Assembly: GCA_029532415.1 (NCBI GenBank)
Contig: JAQOTA010000071.1
Coordinates: forward strand, 1,178,001 to 1,242,000
Length of the DNA: 64,000 nucleotides
Direction of reading: 5' to 3'
From: Marasmius tenuissimus
Lineage: Eukaryota; Basidiomycota; Agaricomycetes; Agaricales; Marasmiaceae
Shown here: in pieces, positions 30,786-43,910 of the stretch
How positions within the stretch are numbered: the stretch's first letter is position 1
Layout: each line of letters begins with the position of its first letter
Position numbers and translations under genes: made by a program
The notes under the pieces: model-generated
What the model was told of the DNA's origin: nothing
The model's database searches: none
The model's input: the letters and a program-made list of their open reading frames with translations, nothing else

Positions 30786-31533
30786 ATGGCCGTCCTCTTC
30801 TGCGAAGCTTGCGGAAACATCCAGCCTTTCTACCAGATCTATCAGCCCATTATTCGAGACGCGTACAACCGTATCGTCAGCGAAAGCGGATGGTCTTTCA
30901 ACCCCGAGACAGGTCGCTGCACCGCGGACACCTCAGATCGAAGTCGTCAGAACCTTCCGTACGCCCACATGTGTTTTAATTGCAAGTACGCGTCTTTTCT
31001 TTTCTCTTCTATATCGCAGAGTGGATTGACTATTCTCCTCTTGTTGTAGTCGTCGTGCCGCCTGGGTTTACTCCTCCGAGCCACCTACTGCAGCGCCTAC
31101 AGCAATCGGCGCGATGGCCGGTGCCATCGACGCGTCCGGAGACGAATCCGTCTACGTATGGTCCACTAGACGCGGTGGGAAGACATGCCAGTGCAGAGCT
31201 CAGTGCACGTATGACATGTGTGGTTGTAGAAGCGAGGGTATGGCGTGCTCTGTGCTTTGTGGTTGCGGCGGAAGGTGCGAGTACTTTTTCCGAGGTCGAT
31301 ACTCTCTCTCACATCATGGCTGCAGAGGTACTGGCGGAACTTGCTTGAGTCCTTACACTCCTCCCCCTGGTGCCGATCCAGAGAACAAGAAATGTAGCTG
31401 CACTGGTGGATGCCGCGTCAATAGTGTGTACATTGGGTCTAAGTGCGGTTGCGGTACTTTGGGAGTTGGCTGTTCCACGACACTTTGTGCATGCCGTGGA
31501 CAATGCCAAAACGTCAACGCGGTTCGTCAATGA
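30786..31533 (+). CDS. Cysteine-rich protein with two CXC-like zinc motifs
   Basis: Two exons (30786-30985, 31050-31533) total 684 nt, 227 aa. The N-terminus has a CEAC...CFNC pair of cysteine doublets flanking PFYQIYQPIIRDAYNRIV. The C-terminal half has two repeats with the spacing C-x-C-x3-C-x4-C-x-C-x6-C-x3-C-x-C-x3-C (KTCQCRAQC... to CGCGGRC) and C-x-C-x3-C-x10-C-x-C-x6-C-x4-C-x-C-x3-C (KKCSCTGGC... to CACRGQC). This is the arrangement of CXC (tesmin/TSO1, EZH2 pre-SET) zinc clusters, which often bind DNA, but no family assignment is certain and no SET domain follows. There is no signal peptide, so it is not an extracellular disulfide protein by this evidence. Metallothionein-like metal storage is an alternative. 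Confidence 0.7.
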
Positions 31534-32291
31534 AGGATTCCGCGATAGAGTATATGTTTCTTGAATGATGTCAACTGTCAATTTCGAATATCAAATGTTT
31601 TCACGATCTTCTCCAGTTCGACCAAGTACAGCCAAAAACCCTATTATTGCAAGTTGTCAGTAACGACGTAAGCACGAAAGCACACGTCCTTACTATTACA
31701 AACACCTGAGGAACAAAAACGCAAGGTATGAGGCAAGCCAGAAATATTTCAAAAGATGTACGTCGATTGAGTCAGAAAGAGTCGTTTTATATGAATACTG
31801 AGTAACTTAGTCAAGTATGCGGGTGCGAAGTTATACGTATGAGAATGCTAGTGGAATGGAAATGCGCGGTGATTAAGATGATGATCATGACGGACGTTGC
31901 AGTCCAACGATAAAGTCGTGAAACAGGTCAGTGGGTGGTGGGTCAAAAACTGCCCAGAACCGGTAGGCTTGGGTTAGTTATCAAGCATGCGGATTGCGGG
32001 ATGATTGAGGGTGAAGGTAGCGCAAGTTTTCCTGCGCGCAAAACCAGAGTATCAATTGGATCTTCCCTTAAGGTACACGGGATCGACTTCTGTTCCTCTT
32101 CAAGGAGCTGCCGTCACAGACGTTCTGGGTATTCTGTGTCGGCAAGCCAAGTTCCAAATGGCGGAAACGTAAGTAGGAAGAGTATGGCTGCGTGCAGGCG
32201 AAGCATGCGGTGGGGACTGACATTGTGGGAATGAGGAGTCGGGAAAAGGACGAGGAGACATTAATCGCAGTAGAGGATTGGTCATAGGCTT
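31534..32291. other. Intergenic between cysteine-rich and MED19 genes
   Basis: Tail-to-tail intergenic region. No gene is recognisable; open frames under 100 codons on both strands show no supporting features. Confidence 0.45.
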
Positions 32292-33923
32292 CTAGACCCC
32301 TTGAGGAGTCGGTTGCTGGACGGGAGGTGCAGATGGCGTCTGGCCCGGGGCGTCCTATACAAGAATAAGGAGTAGGTTTTTATCCGGGATGGACGAAGAC
32401 GGGAAAATGAATAGAAAGCGGACCTGCCCCTCACCCGCCACTGCGACAAGGGGGCAAAAATGAAGAAACCGGAGAAACCACGGGAAGAGTCTCAATGCAA
32501 CTGAGAAGATGAAGACCATATAGTCCCACTGATAAAGAAACAAAGGAAGAACGGCACGAAAGATACTCACCATCCGCTGCTTCTTTATCGGACGAGGCCT
32601 AACACCGTTATTTCCCGCCCGAATACCCGGAAATTTGTTTGCTTGTTGCGAAGGAGCAACACCAACGCCATTGGCATGACCGTTTACAGGCTGTTGGTGA
32701 GGGGAGGAACCGTAGTTTGCCTCTTCGTGATCTCTCTTTTTTCCTCTCGGCAGTTGGCTCTGTGCACTGGGAGCTGAGCTGGCGCTCAGTGGGGGCGCGC
32801 TGAGGGGATGAGGGGCCGTCGCTGTAGTCGGGGTCGCCGTACGAAGAGGTGTGCCAGCCCTTTGCGTTGGTATTTGAACAGGAGGGACCGGTACGTGATT
32901 CCGCGGATTAGGATGATGCACAGTGCCACCAGGGCCTGCAGCACTCGGAGTGGAACTGGGCCGCGGTATTGCGGATGCGGGGGTGGAAGACGGCGCGACG
33001 GACGCCGAAGTTGGAGGATGAGCGTGGGGATTAGGTCGTGGCGTTGATGAAGATTTAGGCTGCGGGGTGGAAGTCCGAGCTGGTAATGACGATGGGGTCG
33101 GTGCTGAAGCTGCGGTGGGAGTAAAAGGTTTCGGCGTGGACGATGTCGGCGGAAATTGAGCTTGCAACGGAGTCTGAGTCTGCAGTGCTCCTTGTCCTTG
33201 CATTTGCGCCTTTGCGAGCTTTTTGAGTTCTTTCTGTAGAAAAAAAAAGAAAGATAGTCAGAAGTGTTGAAAATTTGAGTGCCGGTGATAAGATTGCGCT
33301 ATTACCCGCTTCTTCCGATCTTCTCTGGCCTGAGCTGATTCGAGTATGAGCGTGGCCTGATTCCACTACATGGCAAGTTAGAGACAGAGGAAATACAGAG
33401 CTGATGCTGATTACGCACCCCTTTTAGCCCTTCCAACGAGACCTCGAAGGCATCCGTCTGAGTTCTGAGATCGAAAGGCGCGATTCTGACGCGCTGCTTG
33501 GGTGGAACTGATATTGTTTGCGTTAAAAAGTCGTCTTTCCTCATAGAATGTTTGCCTTGAGAGATTCAGAGATATTTTAGGACCATAGCTGGAGGTTAAG
33601 AGAGGTGGCGTACCAGGTACACCCTTGATGAGGTGCTTATAGGTATTCTTTTTCTTCTTCTCTCCCTTCTCCGGCGCCTCGTCATCATCCTGATCCTGAC
33701 CATCCCCTAGCGGTGTTGCCACCGTTTCCTTGCCCTTTCCTTTGTCCGCGGCGGAGGGAGATGTCGGGTCTGTCGTTGTAGGCTTGACGTACTTGTCATA
33801 GGCATCTTTAAGGAGGAACTGAGAGAGTAGGTCATTAGTGCTTTTTATATAAGCAGGTTGTGAGGGTTGAGGTATTGGTTGAAGGTATAGAGAGGAAGGC
33901 CCTGCGACGGCATTAGTTTGCAT
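32292..33923 (-). CDS. MED19: Mediator complex subunit 19 (Rox3-like)
   Basis: Five exons (33923-33614, 33555-33419, 33365-33306, 33233-32571, 32354-32292) total 1233 nt, 410 aa. The conserved Med19/Rox3 core lies at residues ~30-185: STNDLLSQFLLKDAYDKYV, a charged linker, NTYKHLIKGVPGKHSMRKDD, PPKQRVRIAPFDLRTQTDAFEVSL, GLKGWNQATLILESAQARED and the basic KKRKELKKLAKAQM. The remaining ~220 residues are Pro/Ser/Thr-rich, with the basic clusters RGKKRDHEE and RPRPIKKQRM. Med19 is a head/middle-module subunit that transmits activator signals to RNA polymerase II in the nucleus. The start is the first ATG of the frame (upstream sequence is open but has no ATG). The last intron is long for this window (216 nt). 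Confidence 0.8.
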
Positions 33924-34285
33924 CGTCGTCGTCGTCGACGTCGAGGAACAACCTTCAATCACGATTGTTTGTCTCTTGTTTGCGCTCCATCACAAATGCC
34001 GCCGGCAACGGCAACCAGTGGGAACTTTCCATCGGTCCCCGGTGGGCCCAGACCTGGGCCAAACCTGGGCGCCACAGCAACAGCAATATGGGTGCTGTGT
34101 GCAGTGTGTGGTCGACGAGTCATGATCATGTACAGTATGCAACAGCACCAGAGGCCAGTCAACTCTGGGCAGTCCATTACATTCATGTCAACTATACGTA
34201 CAGATACACGTTAGATACCGAGTCCGTCGTAAACAGATGAGAGTCCAACAATTCGTAAGTAGTAGTAATCATCCAGGTTCATTAC
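33924..34285. other. Intergenic, MED19 promoter side
   Basis: No gene seen. It contains the MED19 upstream region and the 3' flank of the Mug190-like gene. Confidence 0.4.
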
Positions 34286-37200
34286 TCAAACCTCAGTCTC
34301 GATCTTACCATCGCGCTGCTTGTGCTTCAGCCGACCCTTGACGCCTTGTGCCACCTCCGTCGCAGTCTCTTCGACTTCCCGACCGACCCAGGCCATTTTC
34401 CTCGCCACGCCCCATTGCATCACACCTCTGTGCTTCCGGTGTAGCTCGTCTTTGCGGTCATTATACTCCGATACCCCGTCCTTTACGCCCCTCAACCTCC
34501 CATCGATTCCGGTCTTCTTGTCTTTGCCTTCGTCCTCAGTATCCGAGCTCGAGCTCGAGCTGGACGGCGACGAGTCCGAATCCGAATCATCCATATCTCC
34601 ATGACTCCACAACCGCTCGACATCGTCACCCACATCCTCCGCAGCTCGCAAGATATCCATGACATCAGCCATCCCAGCATCCTTACGTGCCAGCCGCTGA
34701 TGGTGCGGCCCAAACCCAGGCCACATCTTGACCTTCATCTCCAACTCTCCCACCTTCTCCCCAATCTCCGAGCTCGCATTGAACCTACCCCTCGTCAATG
34801 CATTGCCCTTGTTCCGCCTAATAGCCACCTTCACCGTCACTTCTTCTCCGTCCGCAATATCCCGAAGCCAAAGGGTACCGAAAGCGGGCGTTTGGTCGGG
34901 TCCCAGTACCCGCTTCCTGAATTGGATCAACAGGCAGCTCGCAGACCTGTTCTTCACCGCCAACCGGACAGGCCTGTCACGCTTGGATTGCCACTTGCCA
35001 CCGCCGCCAGTACTCGAATCAGATCCTTCACCAGGGTAAACCTTGCTCTTGCCGAAAAGAGTACGAAGGAGCATACGACATCCAAACAGCTCGGAGGGCA
35101 AGTTACCGGATGCCTTTATCGTGTCTGGGAAGATCTCGAGTGTGCCGGTACTCCACCCTAGAACCGGACGAGGGAGTTTTGCTTGCACGCTTCGGAACAG
35201 AAGCGAACATTTGAGTCGACCAAAGCCCATACCGCCGACGAGAGGGAACGATTCGGTGAGTTGACACCGATCTTTCAGAATCTTGGCGAGGGGAAGGACG
35301 ACGACACCTATGAGAGGGTCTTTTTCGTGGAGTCTCATATCGCGGACGGCGATAATCACGACTGCTTCCTTCCAGTCCTTGATAAACTTCTCCGTTCCCG
35401 CATTGAACTGTGGTAGCGATTCTGGTCAGCTCAGAGCGTCTATGAGAAGGAAGGGCACACATACGTAGGGGTTATTGTCCTTCATTTTCGTCCTCGTCTT
35501 GTACACCCTCTCATGGTCGATCATGATCGTACAATACGCACTCGGTAATTCGTCGCTCTCCTCCTCCTCTGGCCCATCATGAGTCCCACTCTGTCTGACG
35601 TTTGGAACCTCAACTCCGTTGATCTGCTCGATGCTGATGCTGAGAATACCACTCGGCCACTCAGCAGGAGGAGGCGATCCGGCGATAACCTCCTGACTCT
35701 TCTCCTTCAGGTCCTGCTCTGTCTGTTGTTCGATTTCGGGATTTTTCTCGTGCCTGCGAGTCTCCGCTTCACGCAACTTCTCCTGAGCCTCCTCCTTGAC
35801 ATTCTCCTCAATCTCTTTTGCATCTTCTTCCTTGTCGGACAAGTGTTGCTCCAAAGTCGTTTTACCGAAGTAGCCTACCGACCAGGTAAGCGTTCCGGGC
35901 CACTTTTTACCGTCGTCCCCGGTGAGCTCGTCGGTCCGCTCGTTGATACGGTTTTTGGTCTCAGAAGAACGCATCAGTTCCTTGAGAGGAACTTCAACGA
36001 TCCCGAGAATGTCATCGGCAGTTAGACGATCTGCATGTTGTTTTGAACATCACCGACTTTGTCAAACGAAAAGAAATTGTAACATACCTGAATCCCAGAT
36101 TTGGACTTTGAGCGTCTCCTGTGCATTGACTTCTGCAGGCGTGACAAGCATGAAGTTCGTCTCCTCCCAGATGGGGTTGCCCTCATTCTGGATCGTTCTA
36201 GGTTACGGTCAATAATGTGTGAGCATTCACAGCGCGAAATCAAGTTACCTCGTAGACCACAGCGGTTTTCCCCACTTGCCCCATCCAACAGTGACGTATG
36301 GGTCGCCTGTTCTGCCTTCATTGCTCTTCCACAACTTGGATGCATCACCATCCTTGAACCCCTCTGCGTGCTTGATGGTTACGACCAGAAGGCCAAAGGC
36401 TTCAGTGTCCATCTTCTCTCTTCCCATCAAGAGGGTCTTGAGATCCAAAGTAAGACTCCTGGGCGCGATATATTCTGAAACAGCAGCGTCGATCGAGTCC
36501 TGAACAAACTTCGATAGACCAGGTATATCCATCACATTCAAGAGGTTCTTTGCTAGTGGCGTCGCGGAAAGCACAATTTTGGGCTTTCCCAGTAACGTCA
36601 ACGTCATCACCGACAAGAAGGGAGGATTCGGAGTAAGGGTGACCTTCAGACGAGCGGTGGCCAACAGGCCTGTGAGCTCGACCCAGACGGGCATGATCAC
36701 GCCGCCTGGGAGCCAGAATTGAACGAGGAGATGGATACAGCCTGAACGGCCTTGTAGAGCAGCTCCCTTGGATTCTGCGCGATAGCTAAGCGCGACTTCG
36801 AGATTGACAAAGTCACCTTCGTCAACGTCGCTGTCTCCACCGTCCAGCCAGCGTAGACCAATGATTCGAACAGATTCGGCACCCTGGCCCATGTCTGCAA
36901 TTCGAACACCGTTGATGAACTTGGGAAGACTGGCTTGTAGAGCGTCTTCGACCATATCAGACAACGGGGTGAATAGAGCTGGGTTGACGATCGGCCATAA
37001 TGTGTCAAGGAACGAGTTCAACCATGCTGCACTTTCTGGTTTCTTCTGTGGTGGGTCTTTGTTCCAGCCGGATTTCTGCTCATGTGATCGTGATTAATGG
37101 CTTCCTCACGAACAACAAACACGGTACACGTACCCCGCCATCCTGGCTTTTCTTCTTCTCTTCTTGACCCTTCTTCTGCTCGCGTTGACCATAGAAAAAT

Positions 37201-37646
37201 ATCCCTCCTCCGAGAGCCAGTGCCATCACTGTACTCCCAATGGTGCCAACGAACAGGTCAGCCCAGACGCTGCTCCCTCCGCCTCCAAATGACCGCGACA
37301 GTAGTTGAGATATCACCAGGGTCATGGAGCCTCCAATACCCGCAGCGACTGCAGCGAGTACCGCAGCCTGGGTGCGCAGACGACGTTCTGTACCGACAGA
37401 GTCCTCCCACCATCCCTTCCCTAGTTCCCGGTCAACTGCTTTCTCCATGCCGTCGCGTGGGTCCTTAGCATCTTGTGGCTCATCTTCTCCTCTGGATAAA
37501 CTCGAAGGTGGTATTCTCTCGAGTTCAACAGACGTGTTGTCGTGTATTGAGATGGGTTGATGGGTGACGGGGTCCGTGACTGTTCGTTCATCGTCCCATT
37601 TGTCCTTCGTTTCGAATTCTTTGTCCGAGGGTTGCGACTTTGGCAT
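34286..37646 (-). CDS. Mug190/tricalbin-like C2 and SMP-domain lipid-transfer protein
   Basis: Five exons (37646-37134, 37075-36249, 36197-36088, 36030-35465, 35407-34286) total 3138 nt, 1045 aa. Two hydrophobic segments near residues 92-115 and 122-150 (VLAAVAAGIGGSMTLVISQLL, LFVGTIGSTVMALALGGGIFF) would form an ER hairpin. They are followed by an SMP-type lipid-binding domain (WLNSFLDTLWPIVNPALFTPLSDMVEDALQ to SEYIAPRSLTLDL) and C2 domains (LLVVTIKHAEGFKDGD...DPYVTVGW; GILSISIEQINGVEV). This order is that of tricalbins/extended synaptotagmins and of S. pombe Mug190, which tether the ER to the plasma membrane and move glycerolipids. A Ser/Asp-rich patch (DSDSDSSPSSSSSSSDTEDE) lies near the C-terminus. 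The charged helix KEIEENVKEEAQEKLREAE sits between C2 parts. Confidence 0.85.
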
Positions 37647-38256
37647 TAGGAGGGGATAACAGGTACCGGGAATGAGAGTGTGAGGATGATTGTAGCCAAG
37701 GGCATTATTATAAGTGGCGGGTTTCCCTTGGTACCATTGACGTCAGATTTCCATCAAGGGTGCAACGTTGAATTTTATGCCAGACTCCAAGCCCACAGTC
37801 GTCGTCATCATCATTTCCGCAGTCAATGTCCAGGCCTTCGTAGCGATGTCAGTGTGCCACTCGTGTGGATTTCGGGGTACATGAGAAGTTGAGAGGTAGC
37901 CTTGAGGTTAAAGTAAAGAGAAGCCACGGAAAATCCCGGTCAAAGCTAAACCTACACGGACATATCGGGTTTCTCCGCGACTTTGAACTGCAGTGTGGCA
38001 CAGTGTGGCATTCCAAACTTTGCTGTCCCCGACAAGTGAAATGACTCCAGGTGTAGTTCCAAATAATGGTTCGTATACAGATATTGATACAAAATATGTG
38101 CTAGGGTTTATATACAGAGCACCAACAGCCCGATAAATCTACTTATCTACTTCCGACTAGACTACGAGTACTACGTGAATGCAGAGGATGACATCCAGAC
38201 TATAACATCAATAAAAAGAAAGTACCTTATCATAAATACGCCTCTAAATCCCAAGT
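37647..38256. other. Intergenic upstream of the Mug190-like gene
   Basis: No gene is seen. The short direct repeat CAGTGTGGCACAGTGTGGCA at 37992-38011 is the only structure noted. Confidence 0.4.
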
Positions 38257-40840
38257 TCAAGCCGCCGAATCTGCCTGATATCGATGTGCAGCAGCAACAT
38301 CGTCACTGTCTTCATCTTCCGGTCCATAGATCCCACCAAATAGATCCTTCCTCGACCTAGATCTTCCTCTGCGTGCCTCCGCCTCCAAACGTATACTCCT
38401 CCGTTTCCCCTTTCCTTTCTTGCGGAGAACAGGTTCCGCTCGTACTGGATTTCTGATGAGAAGCGTCGTCCAAAACGCTGCAATTAAGATTCCACACGCC
38501 ACCACAAATATCGCCTTCGGATAGCTTGCGACAGTTTCACTGTACACCAAACCGAACAACACGGGCTGCGTAGAGGAACGGTATAATTAGTCCACCATAA
38601 ATTCCCTGAACCACTCGAGAGAAACAACTCACAGCCAAAATCATCTGTCCAAGAGCCTGCAGAGTCGACAAAGCTCCAAACAGTTGTCCAGTCTCATTGC
38701 TACCCGACACCTCCGCACTTCCTTCCTCGACTTGCCCGAAAACCTCCTGTCGTGTCCTGTCACTTTCCGCCTGAAGAAGCTCCCTCGCCTGCAAGACACA
38801 AAGCGCCAAGCTCTGCATCGCAGGTACCAGTCCTGCACTCATACTACTGAATGCAGTCGCAGCGACGAACAACACCTCGCTCTGGTGGAATGAAACCGGC
38901 TTCGTATGTTTAGTGGTGGTAGAAATGGGATGCACGTTTCCTGAAGGCGCAGGTAACACTGAGATCAGGAAGTTGGCGAAGATATCGAGGAATAGGCTGC
39001 AACGACTGAGTAGGATATCGAACTTGATTTCTCGACGTATCTGTTGCTTCGTGAGCTTGGGTTTGCCCTTCTTTCCTACGGCATTGCTTGTGCTTGGGTC
39101 GGGTGTTTCAGTGGAAGCCAGAGGCTTGGGCTTGAAGAGCGATATCACAGCTGGGATCGATGGATGCAAGTGAGCGCCAGAACGAACATCAAGCGCAAGG
39201 GTACGTACTTGGCAATAGGAAGAGCGTGGCGACCGCACGCATGCCACCTGCGAAGGAGATATAGTAGCTGAGCTGGTCGGCTGCCCAGCTATAAATATGA
39301 CCGGCATAGAGATACTTGGTTTGGAATACTCCCTGGAAAGCCAGCACCAGTGAGGGTCAGAAATAGGCAACATTAAGGCGAGCAAAACTTACAGTTGATA
39401 GCATGTATAGGAAAAGTGTGAGAGCAAGGAACGTCAAACTCCAATCTTTCTGCCTTCTAAGACCGGCGGGGGTGACGATCGTAATACTCGCGGGAAGGAA
39501 AATCGACAGAGGTTTGAGAAGTTCGGCGAAGAACCCTCTGCTTGGCAAGGCGGTCGCACCTGTATCCGAACCTTGTCCAGGTGTCAAGGCATCAGTTTCC
39601 AAGGCACGTCCCTTTCCCTTGCTTCTATGGGAGAGACGATGTTGCTGTGCTGCGGCATCCCGTTTCTCACGGGACAGCGATTCAGGGAACACAAACACAA
39701 CGAGCAAAAAGTTCACAAAAGAACAGCAAATCGCCAGCCAGAAGACTTCAGTGACACTCTTTCCCTGGAAAGCGAGAGGGCATCAGTAAGCAAGAACTTG
39801 AGCTATTTTTAAACCAGGGGAACGGGAACTCACCTGTCCTGTTGGCGTTCCTATCCTGTCGATCCCTGGAATTCCGTTGTTGATGATCCATCCCGCAAGA
39901 GTAGGTCCTACGCTCAACCCCAGATAAAATACACCAGTGAAACGCGAAAAGATGGTGGCACGCGACCCAGAGGAGGTGCAGTCAGACACATAGGAGGAAC
40001 AAGCAGATTGCAGCGTTGACCATCCACCAAGGAGACCCTCGATGAAGGGCGCGATTATGAGCAGCTTGTGACCATGAGTTGCGAACGGCAGTCCAGGGGT
40101 GGAAACAAGGATGAAAGTGAGATCACTGATAAGACCATGTGAGTTAGACAACGAGTCCACGGGCGAAAGAAGTGCGTACGTGAGGAAGAGTCCGAGGGTA
40201 GACAAGGCAAGTACACGAGTTCTGCCATGTCGTTCGCTGAAATGGCCCCAGTAGCCACTGGTCAAGGCTGACAGTAATCCCATTGTCGTGGTCATTACGG
40301 TTTGGATGCGTGCTGCGCCTGCTTGTACGGCGGGATTGCCCACGCATTTCGGTGTAGGAATTCGCCTTGGATCGTCATTGTCATCGTCATCATGTGAGTG
40401 CTCTATATCCGAGGTGTTTGTGTGGATTGCAACTACGCCATCCCTTGTGGTGATGGATGGAGTAAACGAGGGTCCATTAGGATCCGTCGACGTGTAAAGG
40501 GAGTGAATGGGTTGGGATAAGGGCGAATGAGAGTTGCCGTATGTATGATGGTGTTGTGAAAGACAGGATAACTGGGTAAAGACTTCCAATCGAGGAGCTA
40601 GAGTCATGCCGCGCTGTGTGCAAGGTATAACAGTCAATGCTTCTAGAGACTCTCGTTTGTTTAAGAGCACTCACGACGAGAGCAGCAGTGATAGCAAAGG
40701 GCACCAGCCTCCAGAGACTTCAGACACGAGAATCCGAACAGATAATGACAGACGTACCATAGAGGTCTAGCTCTGTAGAACGGTTTCCTCGCTTGTGTGG
40801 AACCCAGTAACGGGGACGCTTCTGTCGCGCTGGAGTCCAT
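38257..40840 (-). CDS. Major facilitator superfamily transporter
   Basis: Start MDSSATEASPLLGSTQ at 40840; about seven exons follow the minus strand to the TGA at 38257. Exon 1 joins RPL to WLVPFAITAALV and then RGMTLAPRLEVFTQLSC. Membrane spans and loops typical of the MFS are clear: VMTTTMGLLSALTSGYWGHFSERHGRTRVLALSTLGLFL (the conserved loop G-x-x-S-(D/E)-R-x-G-R between spans 2 and 3), a span with SACSSYVSDCTSSGSRATIFSRFTGVFYLGLSVGPTLAGW, a central cytosolic loop with SRREKRD/RSKGKGR, then a second half with SEVLFVAATAFSSMSAGLVPAMQSL and LFGALSTLQALGQMI. The order fits the tetracycline-resistance-type drug/H+ antiporter group. The substrate cannot be told. The C-terminus ends in a basic/acidic cytosolic tail. 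Confidence 0.8.
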
Positions 40841-41143
40841 CAGTCGAAATTAGAGGACCCGGGAAAGGAACGAAGAGTAGAAAAGGTGAGAAGACGCTAT
40901 GATATATGTGATTAGCGTGTAGAGCATGAGATGATGATGATAAATCGAGTCAGAGTTGGGAGGCCCAGCACGGCGTGCCGCAAGCCACCCGCGTGCCCGC
41001 GGCGTGTTCACCGGCAGGCATTACGGAATTGGAAACCGCAGTTAGTTCTTTAGCAACGCAGCCTTGCAATGGCCAATGTGCTGGACCACGTTGTCAAGAT
41101 TACTTGTGTAAGTACAGATTCTACATTTCTTCTATATTCTACT
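40841..41143. other. Intergenic between MES1 3' end and MFS 5' end
   Basis: Nothing recognisable; 3' flank of MES1 and promoter of the MFS gene. Confidence 0.4.
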
Positions 41144-43910
41144 CTACTTTGCACCGCCCTGTTGCAAAAGACCCAATTCGACTTTCAACTTCTTGAGCTT
41201 GTCGACCTCCTCCTTGATCTTCTCATCCGTCTCGCTCGATTTCGGCTGAGCCTTCAGTGACCTCACCAAGTTGCCTTGCTCTGTGATCTCTGCCTCCTTG
41301 GCCACCATCTCCGGCGTCTTTTCTGAAGCTGGAATCGCAACTGGTTTGACTTTCTTCGTCGCTGGTTCCGCTAGGGCTTCCTTCGCCTCGGCACCACCAA
41401 ACTTCTGTCGGAATGTGTCGGCCATCTTCTCATCGATCTTCTTGAACAAATGCTCGGGTTTGCCGATCGTATGACCCGCAAGAATATCGGTAGAGAGAAC
41501 GTCGGGGACAGCACGAGCCGGAGCATTCAGCTGCTTGAGAATGGCCTCGGACGTCGCGGGCATGTAGGGATAGATAAGAGCGGATAGCACGTAGATGAGG
41601 TTGATTGCCCTCGAGATAACTTGTGCGCATCTTCTAGGATTATCTGTCATCAACTGCTTGTTCAACCCTGAAGACTGAAGGTAGTTGTTCCCGCGAGCGG
41701 AGATAAGCATGATGGTCTGGAGACCAAGTCGAAGTTTGGTGACTTCCATTGCGTCAACATATTCCTTGATCAAGTTGTTCACCTCGGAGATGAACTCAGC
41801 GTCGTGTTCATCGTTCGGCGACAGAGGACCTGGCTCGTCACCACTCTCGGGAATAATACTGTCGTACTGGGATGCAACGAACTTCAGCAGCCGGTTGACG
41901 AAGTTTCCAAAGCTAAACAGTCGTTAAGGAACAAGTTCGCTCCTCATCACAAGGCCTTAGGACTCACTTGTTCAAAAGAACATTGTTGTTCGCGGCAATC
42001 TAGTTCGAGTCATCGGTAAGTTGTTGGTTTCACTTTGAAGTCGAGTCAGTAACTCACGCAATCTGCCCACGAAAACATGGAATCTGCCGTCTCTGGCCGG
42101 GCAGAGAGCAAGTAATACCTCCAGACCGAGGAAGGGATACCGGTCTCCTTCGCTTGCGTTCCAAAGACTCCGCGATTTCGGCTCTTCGAGAACTTGCCAC
42201 CCTCGTAGTTCAAGTACTCTGGATGATGGATGGAATGCGTTAGTTATTTCATCGGGCGTACGCAAGAGAAGGACTTTCCTGCAGAAGAAAGATGATGTAA
42301 CGTCGTCCAATCGCGTCCGTCAGCGAGCTGAACACCGGGGAAATAGATACTGTGGAAATAGACGTTGTCCTTCCCCATGAACTGATAAAGTTTGACGTTC
42401 TGTGGGTTGAACCACCACTTCTCCCATCCTTGTGTATAATTGGCTGTTATACTTGGGTATCCAATCGGGGCGTCATACTAGAGAAGTCGCGATACGTGAG
42501 AGGACATATTGAGAAGGAACGTGGAACACTACCTACCCAGACATCTGCAATCGGAGACTATTGTCAGCGCACAGTACATCCGAAGACTCTCCGAGATACC
42601 TACAGAACACCTTTCCTTTCATAAACTCATCTTCGGGTATACCAAGAGGAGGGGTGGGCACGCCCCAAGTCAAATCTCGCGTCAGAGGTGTGGGCCGCAG
42701 CCCTTGCTGCATACGAGCGTCTGTAATCTCGCCATCGGAGTTGATGGTGGTCTGGTGAGACCATCTTCCTTTCTTGTATGACTCCTTGATCCAAGCTTCT
42801 ATCCGCGGCTGAAGTGCGTCGAGTTTGAGGTACATGTGGGTGGAAGTCTTGTGGACAATATTATGTGTTTTGTTGACAAGACATCGGGGCTTGATGAGTT
42901 CGATAGCATCGAGCGTTCTGCCACAGCCATCGCATTGATCTCCTCTAGAATCCTGTGTACGGAGATTAACTCGAATCCAAGTATTACGGGATGATGTTTA
43001 GCGCACATCGTAACCACAGTGAGGGCATATCCCTTCTACAAAACGATCTGCGAGGAATCTGAACAAGTGTGAGTAAATGTGGGACGAAAAGCCATTGACC
43101 GCGACGCACTTTGAGCAACCCTCGCAATATGTCTGTTCTTTATCTTGTTTCTCGAGATATCCGTTCTTTCCGAGATTTTTGTAGATACCTTGAGCTACCC
43201 TGTGAGACCCCATTAGTCCCAATATGGACTGGTGTCGCTATGGACGTACTCGGTGTGCAGTTCAGTCGATGTCCGGCCAAAGTAGTCAAAACTAGTGAAC
43301 GCGCGTCAGGGGGGCAAAAAGAGGAAGACGACGTGTCTGCTCACCCGATATCGAACCAGTCGTAGGTAGCTTTGTGAAGCACAAAATATTTGTCACAAAG
43401 CTCCTTTGGCGATATGCCTTCCTTCAATGCCTGCGTCTCAGTAGCTGTCCCATACTCGTCCGTCCCACAGATGTATAGAGTATTTCGATTCCTTGTTCCT
43501 GATAGTAGTCGATATAAGCTATGCTCCAGGATCTCGAAAAAGTCCTCACGCACGAGAATAACTAGAAAATGAGCGAAAAATGAGTGAACGGAAGTGGATG
43601 AAACTATGATCGACGCTCACCGACTGAAGACGTCTGCACTCAGAACGCTCCCAATGATGTTTCCTTCCAAAGGTTTAGCACCGATGTTGAGAAGCCAGCG
43701 AAGTTCTGTTCCTTACCGAGATGAGGAACATTATTGCAGTACGGCAAAGATGATGTGATGAGGATGTTGGTTTCTCCGTCCTTCGGTGCTCTGAGTGACC
43801 TATTAGAAAGACGATACGATAGAATGAAAATGAGATACCCACATATCAGGCGCACCAGGGGGAGGAACGACCTGCAGAAGACCTTCAGCAGATCGAATAT
43901 TTTGAGGCAT
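41144..43910 (-). CDS. MES1: Methionyl-tRNA synthetase, cytosolic, with WHEP domain
   Basis: Exon 1 begins [18 protein letters not shown] at 43910 and joins [30 protein letters not shown], where HLGN is the class I HIGH motif; [13 protein letters not shown] follows. Further blocks: [20 protein letters not shown], the zinc-binding knuckles CEGC...CPHCGY and [21 protein letters not shown], the KMSKS loop as [11 protein letters not shown] (near 42165-42205), the [12 protein letters not shown] segment and the anticodon-binding helices. The C-terminal ~60 residues ([21 protein letters not shown]...[11 protein letters not shown]) form a WHEP domain, an RNA-binding helix-turn-helix known from several eukaryotic synthetases. 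The enzyme charges tRNA-Met for initiation and elongation. Intron-rich, roughly ten exons; exact bounds of the central exons were not all fixed. Confidence 0.9.
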
